A DNA stretch of 64,000 nt from Vitellaria paradoxa (taxonomy: Eukaryota; Streptophyta; Magnoliopsida; Ericales; Sapotaceae), in the NCBI GenBank assembly GCA_019916065.1, contig CM034244.1, forward strand, positions 23,180,471 through 23,244,470. The letters run 5' to 3'. Below, piece after piece: positions 23,742-35,080 of the stretch. Made by a program: the position numbers and the translations under genes. The notes beneath the pieces are model-generated. The model was not told where the DNA came from. It saw nothing but the letters and a program-made list of their open reading frames with translations, and searched no databases. How positions within the stretch are numbered: the stretch's first letter is position 1; each line of letters begins with the position of its first letter.

Positions 23742-26374
23742 CAAAAAATATAGATTTACAACTAGCTCAATACAAACCCCAAAAGGTACACACCTCATAT
23801 AGAGGATCCAAAAGATACTAAGAAACCATCTAACCTATCTTTTTAATAGATCCACTTACAACCCAAGTGGATAGGTTATCAAAATAATACTCATTTCTTC
23901 CTAGTTTTGTTTGAGTTAGAGCTTGGCCCCTTGGTAAGTGTGATACTTGCTAGCGCTTGCTCCTTAGCAAAATTAAGCTTTTGAATACGGTCTAGGAGTA
24001 ACTTTTTTTCCCGAGCTTGGGAGGAGGTTGGTGTTGTTTTTGCTTGCTTCGGCCCTTGCTTGGTTGATACCTCATCTTCTTTTGGCTCTTGCTTCAACTT
24101 TAGACTTTTGTCTTCCTCTTCACACTCATCCTCTTTGCATGATTGTAAGATCTCAAACATATTGGATAAAGCTTGTGGCGTGTCTTTGCTCTTTTCTTTT
24201 GGTGTTGGAATGCTTTTCTCCTTGTTCTTTTTCACTTGTTGCCACACTTCTTGCCATTCACCCTCATTTATAACCTTTTCTTTCTCCACATTTTGCACTT
24301 TAATTTTCCACTCTTGCTTGGTATGCTTAGCATCATTTTTTGGCCTTGAGGGACAAGAGGAAGTGGAATGACCAAAAACTTTGCATTCTTCACACTTTTT
24401 TGGCTTCCATGGAACTTCTACTTTGACTTCATATGGAGTACCATATCCTAAATTGATTTTGAAGGATTTGGGGATGTCTTTGTCAACTTGTGCTTCAATA
24501 CAAATTCTGGCAAAAGTGAGCCGACTTCTCTTTTGCGTGTATTCATTAAGGAAAAGAGGCTTCCCAATTATGCTAGCTACATAACTCAGACCTTCATCTG
24601 TCCATAGCTCAAGTGGGACATTGTAGAATTTCACCCAAATGGGTAATGAAGAGAATTCTTCCTTATTTAATTGCATGCCCGGTTGCCATCTTTTAATAAG
24701 AATTAGCCGATTACCACAATAGTAGGGAGCCCCATCTAGTATTGACCTTAATGCATCCTCACTCTTGATATTAAAAATGTAAAAATCATTTTCAAGGGTG
24801 ACAACCTCTACAACCTCCTCTGCCCATTTTTGCATTGCCCATGTCTTAACATAATGGAAGGAATTCCATTTGTCAACAAAATAGCCTACTAGGGCATGCT
24901 CCCAATGAATGTAACCTTTCTTTGAAATTTCAATTGGGATTTTAAGTTCATTTTCATGTAAATCAACATTGAAAAATCTAAGATTTGTAGGCTTTGTTTG
25001 CTCTTTTGAACCGAATAAAGATGACCATGTGGACTTACTTGCTTCGGCTGAAGAACTTCTTTCATTTGATCTTTGTTGCACACGGGTTGGCAACTCTGAG
25101 TCTTCTTTTTTGTTGTAATGTATAGCTTTGCGGGCCCCACCATTTGGACTTTGTTGCTCACGGGCTTTTGCACGTGAGTTGCACGGCTGAAATTGTGTTG
25201 CTGGGTCTATCTCCAAACTTGTATCATCCACACCTTTTGCACGTGAAGTAACAGCCACCCGGGTCCCACCACCAAGCTCAGCCAGCTCACCCTTGGTTTG
25301 TTCAATTGCACATGGTATGGCAGAAGGTGACCCACCACTTCTATTTGCCTTGGCATTCAATATACTTCTTGGAGTAGGAAAATCAGATTTCAAGTCAAAT
25401 ATGGGCCCACTTTCCTCCTTTGAGCTTTGCACAACTGTATAAGGGGTGGACTCCAAGCTAGTAACCAATGGACTAAGACCTTTTCTTTGCTCATCTAAAT
25501 GTGAAGTTACAGGTTTGGTCCCACCATTAGTACCTAAGTCAACTTTCAAGTTTGCATTTCAGCTTGCATTGGTTGCTGTATCATCTTTACCCGTTGGAGT
25601 AAATGATTCTCCAATACTCTTTTGCACGGCCGTACGTGAGGTGGCAGAATACCTCTCTTTTCTTCTGGAATTTGGAGTGCTTATGTTGTCAAATGTGGGC
25701 CCGGGTTCCTCTTTTGAGCTCAAGTTTTGGTCTTTTACCTGGGCGGGAAAATTCCCGCGTGCAGCTGAAATTCCAGCAACTTCTTCCATTGTTTCTGCAC
25801 CGCGATCATCTTCCTTGGCTGGGACTTTGACTGGATTATTTGAGATGAGCTGATGATCTAACTTCTCCTTCCTGTGTAGTTCATTTTCTGCTGCATACTC
25901 AACCTTATGGGTAGGCCGGGGAGTAATCTCCTTCTTCCTCTCAAATCTTCCAATGTTATCAACTATTGCCGTGCTCAAAAGCTGCCGTGGGTTGGAGTTT
26001 CCTTTAAGTTTCTTTAGCCTCTCGGCTACTTTGGACATAATATCTGGAGATTGCTCCTCCACCTGAACTTGGTTACCCGGGGGACTATAACAAAGGAAGT
26101 TATCATAATAATCTTCTTCTACACACCTTTCATCATCCAAATCTGAAAGACCTAAATGAGCACGGGGGCATGATGATTGAACATTTGAACCACCGCTTTT
26201 AACTAAATTTTCCTTGACCAAACTTGCATGAAACTCTTTGAGAGAAAGCTTGGTTGCTGAATTCTTCTTCACCCGAGCTGCCTTCCCCATGATTATGAGC
26301 TTGAAATGTAAAAATTTTAGAGAGAGAAAAATTTTTAGAGAGAGAGGCTCTCAACTTTCACCCCTGTTCATATA
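23742..26374 (-). mobile_element. ORF1-only LINE derivative with 9-bp target duplication
   Basis: A 2633-bp insert in the LTR of B, flanked by CATTGTTAC on both sides (23733-23741, 26375-26383). On the minus strand it has a short CTCT-rich 5' UTR (26374-26291), a single ORF1 frame, and about 150 bp of 3' sequence ending CTATATTTTTTG, with no reverse transcriptase ORF2. No long A tail is visible. It may be an internally deleted LINE or a stable 'half-LINE' family mobilised in trans. Confidence 0.8.
23891..26290 (-). pseudogene. LINE ORF1 (DUF4283 + CCHC zinc knuckle), one internal stop
   Basis: ATG at 26290, stop TAG at 23891-23893, about 799 codons, broken only by one in-frame TGA at 25559-25561. 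The N-terminal 400 residues are low-complexity and polar. DUF4283 follows ('LENDFYIFNIKSEDALRSIL', 'GNRLILIKRWQPGM', 'LPIWVKFYNVPLELWTDEGL', 'IGKPLFLNEYT'), then a CCHC knuckle 'CEECKVFGHSTSSC' (C-x2-C-x4-H-x4-C), then a lysine/glutamate-rich tail. Plant L1 ORF1 proteins of this kind bind element RNA. It is well preserved compared with its neighbours, so either the insertion is fairly recent or the family was selected. Confidence 0.88.
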
Positions 26375-27970
26375 CATTGTTACTTTTAAACCTCATTTTA
26401 CACTTTTCTTATGAATAAATTATCAAGTAAAATCCATTTTTATTATGCTTTGACTATTTACTTTGTCATTTTGGGCTTTTTTTAGGATAATGGAGAAACA
26501 TAACTCAAGGAAGTCAAGTTAGGAGCCTAAATTTGCAATTCAGGATTGAACTAACCATCCTTGGGCGCACGGCTAAGCAAGGGATGGGCGCCCACTGAGG
26601 CTAGATGATACATGAGTTGGGTTAGAGAGCACCTTAAGTGCACACACCTTGGGCACACAAGGCTTGGGGGCCCGACTGCACAAGACCTTGGGCATCTACC
26701 GAGGCTTGTTTGGGCTAGACTCACCTTGGGCACACAAGGCTTGGGCGCTCGACTGCACAAGACCTTGGGCACCCACCTAGAGTGGATTTTCAGCAGTTGG
26801 TTCAGGACTTTCATCGAACATGTGGAGTGTACAGTGGCTTGGGCACATGCCCAGTGACGCTTGGGCGCCCGTGGCATACTTCCAGCAGACGTTTGACATT
26901 AAATTTGAACTGTAAATTTACGTATATACCCTTGAGTTATGTAAGCCTATAAATAGGCTAAATTCTAATGTATTAAAAACTTTTTTTTTTTGGCACCTAG
27001 GGCTAGCCGTTTTGTCTTATTTGGATTGTTAGAAGAGTTCACTTCATCTTCGCATTATAATTAGGGTTTATCTTGTAAGCAATAATTTTCATTAAGTTTA
27101 ATCCGAAGTTCATTATTTCTTATTTTATATTCTTTGTTTTCACTTCATAACAATTCACTTTCGCTCTTTTGTTATTGGTTTAGTTTCGAAAGTGCTTTAG
27201 AGCATTTTGAAGTACTTCACTTTAGCTTTTTCTTACACAATGAAGACCTTTTTCTTTTCGCAAAGCCTTATTTACACTTTTACAATGCTAAGTTAGAGTT
27301 TTTCTTGGCTTTAACCTAGGAATGTAATGAAATCGAATGAGATGAATTCAAATATTATGAACTGAACTTCGTTATCATCTTTTGATTAAAAATGTAAGGA
27401 TCGTCTCTAGGTTAACTTTCAAAACTGAATCACTTGTGATAAAGTTGAACTTAAGTTGAACTTCAGTTACGATAGTGCGAACTAAGAGTCAATTCCATGT
27501 CTTGGTTACTTCGAACTTGATTTCAAAACCCTCAAATAGCGATTTCCTTACGGAAAGGTTTTCTAACACTGAATCTTCTGGCCTAATACTACATGTGTAG
27601 ATATTAGGTTGCATTAACCACATATTGGAATTCATCCCTTTAAGTACATTACAGGAATAGGTTAAAGCCAAGTGTTTCAATTCAAGTAGTTCGTTTAAGT
27701 TTGCAAATTGGTTGCTTTCTTTAGTGTTTAGGTTTTCGCTTAACTTAGTGTTTTCAAATTATCGTTACAAACCCCAATTTGAAAAAATCCAAAAAGATTT
27801 TCTTCTTTTCTTTTTATAATTCTAGCAAGCATTTTCTAAAATAAGTTTTCCCAAATTTAGTCACAACCTTGCTCCCTATGGAAATGACCTAGGACTCACC
27901 TAGACTAAGCTCAACCGACCTCTTGCACTTGAGAGTGAGCCTATTCAAATTTTGAGAGCGGTTAAGTTTT

Positions 27971-27988
27971 TGGCGTCGTTGCTCGTGT
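27971..27988 (+). promoter_or_regulatory. Degenerate tRNA-Asp primer site of element B
   Basis: TGGCGTCGTTGCTCG matches the 5' part of the E primer site with two changes, six bases after the LTR end. It is then followed by unrelated sequence. Confidence 0.6.
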
Positions 27989-28184
27989 GTGTTGAACTCA
28001 GAAAGCTTGTGGATGAAAGGACTTGCCAATGCGGTTGCATTTGGACTTCTAAGTGACATCGCTCCATACTTCTTTTCTTCGGTATATTTTATTTTCATTT
28101 TGTTTTCTTTTCCTTATTCTTAGGAATTTGTAGATAATTAAGAAAAACAAACTTTAGAGATTGTTGACTTGCATGCTGTTAAGG

Positions 28185-29788
28185 TTGGGTAGGTTGATTG
28201 TAGCTGAACCTGAACTAAAAGAAAAATGAGGTGGTCAGTGAGACTGTAGAAAGTGAGTTTCCTGAATCACTTTCCACAAACTCGCTTTTTACAGTCTCAC
28301 TGATCACATCGTTGATAAAGCTCTACTTGACCCAAGTGCTAATGTCAACCCGTTGCCTTACACTGTTTATCAACAATTAGGCTTAGGAGAGCTAAAACCC
28401 ACTAGGATAACTCTGTAATTAGCTGATCGCTCAGTCAAAATGCCACAAAGGATAGTGGAGGATGTGTTGGTCCAGGTAGATAAACTTTACTTCCTAGTTG
28501 ACTTCATAGTGTTGGACACCCAACCTATTCAAAATCCCTTCTATTCCATTTCGGTCATTTTAGCTAGACCATTCATCGCTACTTCCAATGCAGTGATTAA
28601 TTGCAGAAGCGGGGTTATGAAGTTATCATTTGGGAATATGACCATTGAGATGAGCATCATTAGGGTGGGAAAACAGATGGGAGAGTTTGAGGATATAAGG
28701 GAAGTGGATGTGATTTAGACTTTAAGTGAGCAATACATTGAAAATACCTACTTTGACGACCCCTTAGAACGTGCCTTAGTGAGAAGTGAAAGATGTGAGG
28801 TTTTGGATGAAGAAAATATTGTGGATAATAGAGAGTTGATAAGTGTTAGGAAGGAAGTTATGGTAGTTAGCGGCTGGGTGCTAGTGTTTGAACCTTTGGA
28901 GCCATCTTTGATCAAACCCAAGCCATCAGTGGAATGTCCTCCATGTCCTTCTAGGAAACCATTACCTAGTGAACTAAAGTATGCATTCCTAGGGGAGGGA
29001 GAGACATTTCCAGTAGTTGTGTCTGCAAATCTAGAGAAAACTCAAGAAGAGAGGTTGTTGGCAGTTTTGAGTGCCCACCGTCGAGCACTAGGTTGGACTG
29101 TGGCTGATCTTCAAGGTATTAGCCCATTAATGTGTTTCCACCATATATATCTTGAAGATGATGCTAAACCTATGAGGTAAATGCAACGAAGACTAAACCC
29201 TAACATGAAAGAAGTTGTGAAATGGAAGGTACTTAAGTTGCTTGATGCGAGTATCATTTACCCTATCTCTGATTTGAAGTGGGTAAGTCCCACTCAAGTG
29301 GTTCCTAAAAAGTTCGGTGTCACTGTGGTTGAGAATGAGAAAGGAGAGTTAGTGCCTCAACGCACTCAAACTAGGTGGCAAATGTGTATCTATTATAGGC
29401 ACTTGAATGCAGTAACCCTGAAGGACCATTTTCCCCTCCTATTTCTAGACCAAGTGCTTGAAAGAGTAGCAGGGAAGTCTTTCTATTGCTTTCTTGATGG
29501 GTAGTCGAGGTATAACTAGGTTGAGATAGCACTTGAGGACCAAGAGAAAACCACTTTCACATGCCCGTTTGGCACTTTTGCGTATAGACGTATGCCATTT
29601 GGGTTATGCAATGCACCTACGACTTTTCAAAGGTGTGTGATGAGCATTTTTAGTGACATGGTTGAGCGGTTCTTAGAGGTGTTCATGGATGATTTCTCCA
29701 TCTATGGAGATACATTTGATGAGTGCTTGACCAACCTTGAGAAGGTGTTAGTGCGATGTGAGGAGAGTAATTTGGTGTTAAACTGGGA
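28185..29788 (+). pseudogene. gag stub, protease and RT of element B, up to the CACTA insertion
   Basis: A gag start ('RLGRLIVAEPEL', near 28190) continues to 'FPESLSTNSLFTVSLITS' (28258-28312). Most of gag and the zinc knuckle are then missing, and the frame resumes in protease with 'KALLDPSANVNPLPYTVY' (expected DxGAS-type site changed to DPSAN). It continues 'IVEDVLVQVDKLYFLVDFIV' (28445-28510), a linker, and RT ('VSPTQVVPKKFGV', 'ERVAGKSFYCFLDG', 'VFMDDFSIYGDTFD' at 29683), breaking at 29788 in the codons for 'NLVLNW'. RT resumes at 62410. Several stops are present. B must have moved with help from another element, or decayed afterwards. Confidence 0.88.
28234..28311 (+). repeat. Inverted duplication at the gag deletion of element B
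   Basis: 'gtcagtgagactgtagaaag' (from 28238) is repeated in inverse orientation as 'ctttttacagtctcactgat' a few tens of bases on. The right arm is normal gag sequence (compare 'TDSLSTVSLTTS' in element C), so the left arm is an extra inverted copy, forming a potential hairpin of about 27 bp stem with three mismatches. Confidence 0.7.
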
Positions 29789-32700
29789 CACTACTGGAAA
29801 GGGCAGTATTAGTGCCACGCCCTGGATCTCGCAACCCGAGGGGTGAGTGATAAACATACATAACATGCACTAACATAACCAATTCCCATGATCAGAGCAA
29901 CGCAACATCTACGAGTGAGCCCAAGACATAAGATAGGATCACATAAGTGAAACTTTAGCTATTGCCAAGTATCATACTCCATACACCATTAATACATAAC
30001 TTAGGCCTTAAGGCCATTACAACCAAATCTAATAAATCCTCAATGTACAATATTACAATTCCAAAAGAAATTTAAACTAAAAAAAAAAAAAGTGCTTTGC
30101 TAAGCTTGGCAGGGCTCATGCACACCCTTCTAGTCTAACCCCATTAGCCCACCTATTTATCATAGCCTGTACCTACACCAAATTTTTTAGGGACGTAAGC
30201 ACGGATCCACTTGTGCCCACGATGTCTCAAACAAACATATATGATATGTATTCAAAATGTGCATACTATTCATGGTGCATCTAGTTATCTCAATATGTTC
30301 TAGTGCCACAACAATTTATCAACATAACTACATAACCGACATAGAATATATATATATATTTTTTACACCACAAAATCATAAGAAGGATTAAGTTTCCAAT
30401 TTATATTTAATCTTTGAAATTTCATACATGCGTTCATATCACATTTCAATTATCTCTTTGATGTTTAAGCATAGCCGGCCACATAACTATATTTACAATA
30501 TTTATCTTTATTCAATAACATCATAGTGTAGCATTCAAGTCCAATTATTCTCCATTATTAAATTTCCCAACTTTGTATCCAATCATATTCCATATCACAT
30601 TATCACATCTTCAACACTCAATCGTATATCCACATTCTCATTACATTTGTTCATCATTCAATCATGAAATCACATCCACAGTACCATCATTTCATTAATC
30701 AATCACATAGCCATAACCACAATCCTCGAGGGTTGGGTGCATACACCTTATCATCTTTTATGGGCCAATACCTAACGGAAACGATAAACCGACGTCGTCA
30801 TTTAGGATCGCCATCCAGGGCCACGAGGAGCCAAAAGACACACAATGTTGTGGGCTACTAACCCACTGGCATTGACACCAAACCCTACGCAGGTTTTGGG
30901 TCTTTCAACCCGAGGGAAATCTCACGACCCTTCCTATTTTCGCACCCCACCATAGCCCCCGGCACACAAACAATCATTCATCACATTCAATACTATTCAA
31001 TCACAATTCACATTCATCACCATAAACTTTCCAACACACATAACCACATTCCATTTCATCATGGAACTTAACACATTTCATCTCTACATTTCATTTAACC
31101 CAAGCCTCATTTAATTTCCATCGCTTATTAACAAAACTTCACATTTCAATTTCTTACAATCATATATTCACTATTCGGTTCATCCCAAGATTTACCACAT
31201 ATCAACATTTACCAACCTTATTAGACATTTAACATTTATCAACATATACTATCCAACACCCATGTCAATGTTACGGTTCATTCCATAGCCCATTACATAT
31301 CATATTGATCAAACAATATTAAGCATTCCACATTTAACAAAATTATAAACATATGTCTCTTTGTCAAGTTACCCTTTCACTTAATCAATCATAAGTTCAT
31401 ATACTTCAACATTTAGTTTATATCAAGACACATTCACAATTCTACTCGATTAAGACCCTTATCTCAAAGTAAGCTTCCAATTCATTTCATTCAAGATAGC
31501 ATTCATTCACCCTTACAAGTTAAATCCTATAGGTTTAAGATAATCAACCCTTAATCACTTTTTAAGGCTCATTTCCCTTTTTAAATCAATGAAATTAATC
31601 AAGTAAAAGTTTCATGTGAAAACAAGTTGCCAACTCTTCCATATGCCCAAAGTAGAAGGCTAAACTAAACAATGTCAGACAAGTGACCTAGGCTCGGTGG
31701 GCACCCCACGTAGACCATGGGCGCCCCTTGAGGGTCATGGGCACCCCACATAGGTTCACAGGTGCCCCTCAAGGGTCATGGGCGGCCCACATAAATTCAC
31801 GGGCGCCCTTCTGTTATCCAGAATGTCACTTTGTTCCGGTTCAAGCTCTAAGTCATGTTTTTGGGTTCCAAACTTCACCGAATCTGATATTTAACCTAAT
31901 ATCTCATTTTCTTGGGTTGTCTAGGACCTAGAAGACTCTAAAAAGTCCATCAAAACCAATTTTAATTCATTCATTTCTTCAATACAAAAATCTTGATTCA
32001 ACCTATACATATATATATACACATCCATTCATTCACACAAATTCCACCTCCACGGTTTCCAAATCTTAAATAAATTTCATAGAAGTATTTACTAGATCAA
32101 ATACATCTCATATATGCTAAAATGAGACTAGAAATCCTTACCTTGAGCTTGAACAAAGTGGATCAAGTGAAGTGGTGAATACCTGGTTTTGGCTCCTAAA
32201 TTTGGCTTGATTGATCTCTTCACCATTTGATCCAAACAACAAACAAAATACATGAAAATGTTCCTTAAGAACTCAATTTCAAACCCTTAAAATTAATTTA
32301 CATTTGGCTAGGGTTTGAGCAACTTACCACCCCTTCAAATATTTGGTTTCCACCTCCTCTCCCGATTCTCCTTCAAAACCTCCAAAATCTTTCTCCTTTT
32401 CTCCTCAAATATATATATATATCAAGCTTGGCTTAACCCCCAAGCATTGTCACGCCCTGGATCTCGTGACCCGAGGGGTGAGTGATAAACACACACAACA
32501 TGCACTAACATAACCAATCCCCATGTTCAGAGCAACACAACGTAAGCTAGTGAGCCCGAGACATAAAATAGAATAACATAAGTTTAACCTTGACTATTGC
32601 CAGGTCACATACTCCATACACCATTCCCAATTTACATAACTTAGGCCTCAAGGCCATTACAACCAAATTGAAGAAAAAGTTTAAAAGTGCACAATATTAC

Positions 32701-33173
32701 AATTCCTAAAAAGATATTTAAACTAGATGACCAAGAGCTTTGCTAAGCTTAGTTGGGCTCATGCATGACCTCCTAGTCCAACCCCATTAGCCCACCTGAT
32801 TGTTAATGCCTGTACCTGCATCAAAATCTGTAGGGACGTGAGCATGGGTCCACTTGTGCCCACGATGTCTCAAAATAACATATATGATATGCAAATCTAA
32901 TCATGCAATGCGTCTCAAGTATGGTTAATCATTTTAACATTTTTTTTATATTCACGACATTACATTAACATTGCCATGCCAAAATGAGTGGAAACATATA
33001 CTCATATAACAATGTCAAAGTTTAAGATTTTAATTTTGGTTAAGGTTTATGTTTTGCAATTCAAACTCCAATTCCATTCACAATTCAACATCATTTTAAC
33101 ATTTGAATAATATTCAACCAAGTAAACGTATTCACATTATCATCCATTCATCATCCCATAGCATAACCACAAC

Positions 33174-34900
33174 TGATTACACTCGAAAAGTATAATTACA
33201 AACGACACTTTTGCACACTCATTTACATGTTTTACTACGTTTTCCTCATGATTTATCACTATTTTATCACTTACGTAAGCCATTTTGTCAATTGCAGGGA
33301 AAATGGTGAATTCAACGAAGAAGACAGTGATTTGGACAACTCCAAGGAGGAAGGAAACAAAGGAGAACAAAGCGTGTCAACAATGGTTCAAGCTTCCCCA
33401 AGAGTTGGCTTAGATGGAGGAGCAAACATTGAAGAAACCTATACACTGTGGTCCGGACCCTCTCTTTGATGGTCCCGACCACAGAAAGTTGAAGCCCAGC
33501 CAAAGAAGAAAACTATACACTGTGGTCCGGACCCCCTCCTTGATGGTCCCGACCACAGAAAGCTGGAGCTGTTGAAGAGGATTTCATATACACTGTGGTC
33601 CGGACCCCCTATGGGATGGTCCGGACCCCCATGTGCGGGAAAACATTGATCCGTTCTTTACACATTAGGGTTTTTGGGTTTGCTTATAAATACCCCACTT
33701 TGCAGCTGATTAGAGGGGGAGAGAATACTTCTTCTTCTGCTTCTTTAGGGTTTTGTTTTAGATTATTTTTCATTATTTTTTTGAGAGTTGGGAGATTGGT
33801 TATTGAATGTTCGTGAATGTTTCTACAAGTTTTTGAAGTGTTAAAGACGTTCGTCTCAGCTATTGCAATTCAGGTTTTAATTTTGAAGTTTGTTTTTACA
33901 TAAGTTAATATTTCGTTTCCAATCTACATTCGTGTTTAAACATTGTTTGATTAATTTTATATTCAATAAGATTGTTTTAGTCGCTTTCTTAAATCTTTAA
34001 AGCATGTTCGTGTTGAATGTTTACGTTTCAATTAATGCTTTTGTTTCGTTTAAAATCATGCTAGAGTAGAAACCCTAGTTCTTGATTCACTGAATCAATG
34101 AAGGGTGATTCGTTATAAGTTGAGGGATGAATGTAGATCCTTCGCATGGGTTTTGAAAACCTATGTGAAGTGATCTACAATTTTCAAATCTGATTTGTTT
34201 GTTTAGAAAACTTTTAACTCGAATGTTTTTATCATAAAATATTTCCAGTTTTATTTTCCATAATGAAACGTGAGTTTAAAACTGTGTATCGAGAAATTTT
34301 GGAATCTATTCACTCCTAAATCAGATTTGAACTCGAATGTTTTTATCATAAAATATTTCCAGTTTTATTTTCCATAATGAAACGTGAGTTTAAAACTGTG
34401 TATCGAGAAATTTTGGAATGTATTGAAAATATTTCCCAATCTATAGATCCTTTGACGTGAACTATAGATTGTATTTTAAATCATCCCTTGGCAAAATAAC
34501 GAATTACCTGGAATTGTGAAAGTTGAATCAAGAACTCTTTTAAATATTATTATCTTAAGTTAAATCACTTTTGTTTGAATTGATTGCATCGCAAGTTCTA
34601 AATTAGAATAGCTTTTAATTTGAAACTATACAATTCTCTTTACATTTAAGTTCAGTAACTTTAAATTGCTAAGTTATTTCAAAGTAGTTTGCATTCTAGT
34701 TTAAATATCCCTTTAATTAGTTTGTATCTTGTTTAATCCTTCAATTTGCAATTCTCTTAAATCCAATTTAATTCAATTGATATCTCAATTCACATTTAAA
34801 CCTAAAATTCATATTTGAACTTAGAAACTGAAACATATAGGCTCCCTGTGGATTCGACCTCGGACTCACCGAGATTAAAACCACTATTTACGAGCGGTCA
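33174..34900 (+). repeat. 5' LTR of E (1727 bp)
   Basis: TGATTACACTCG ... CGAGCGGTCA. U3 contains three hairpin-forming CTGTGGTCCGGACC / GGTCCCGACCACAG modules (33446-33627), then TATAAATA (33685-33692). A 114-bp tandem duplication begins at 34216 and 34330. Compared with the 3' LTR it lacks 40 bp near its right end (around 34881). The LTR supplies promoter, polyadenylation and terminal repeat functions. Confidence 0.96.
33446..33627 (+). promoter_or_regulatory. Three GTCCGGAC hairpin modules upstream of the E TATA box
   Basis: Inverted-repeat pairs at 33446-33459/33471-33484, 33520-33533/33545-33558 and 33593-33606/33618-33627, each with 10-14-base arms and 11-base loops. They end 58 bases before TATAAATA. 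The same modules occur in the 3' LTR (47654-47835). A regulatory role is inference from position and repetition. Confidence 0.6.
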
Positions 34901-34906
34901 AGTTTT

Positions 34907-34924
34907 TGGCGCCGTTGCCGGGGA
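34907..34924 (+). promoter_or_regulatory. tRNA-Asp primer binding site of E
   Basis: TGGCGCCGTTGCCGGGGA is complementary over 18 bases to the 3' end of plant tRNA-Asp (GTC), the primer known for Athila elements. It lies six bases downstream of the LTR end. Confidence 0.93.
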
Positions 34925-35080
34925 CGCCAATTTTAGTTTTTAGGTTCTTAGAATCTTTAGGATAGAATTTGAATTTTTTTTTCTTCTTTAAAAAAAAAAA
35001 AACAAAAAAATTTTAAAACTTAAAAATTTGAAAGTTAATCTCTCTTAGTTAAATTTTCCTTAGAAAGATTCGCTTGGCTT

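Larger units (their letters stand above)
23719..27964 (+). repeat. 5' LTR of element B, split by a LINE derivative
   Basis: The LTR starts TGATTGTATGCAATCATTG (23719), matching the start of A's LTR. It is interrupted after 'CATTGTTAC' (23733-23741) and resumes with the same 9 bases at 26375-26383, then runs to 27964. Without the insert it is about 1.6 kb. A GGGCGCCC-type array lies at about 26565-26880 and TATAAATAGG at 26948-26957. The terminal CA has mutated to TA (GCGGTTA). The 5 bp before it (ATGAT) would be B's target duplication in D; the partner is outside the window. Confidence 0.87.

Noticed and set aside
24028..24584. Plus-strand hydrophobic open frames opposite the LINE ORF1
   Set aside because: Shadows of the minus-strand ORF1, whose DUF4283 and CCHC domains are clear.
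11973..29788. A and B as one element with two LTRs
   Set aside because: Both LTRs are in the same orientation, but the sequence between them is minus-strand pol D. A's internal region lies left of its LTR and B's right of its LTR.
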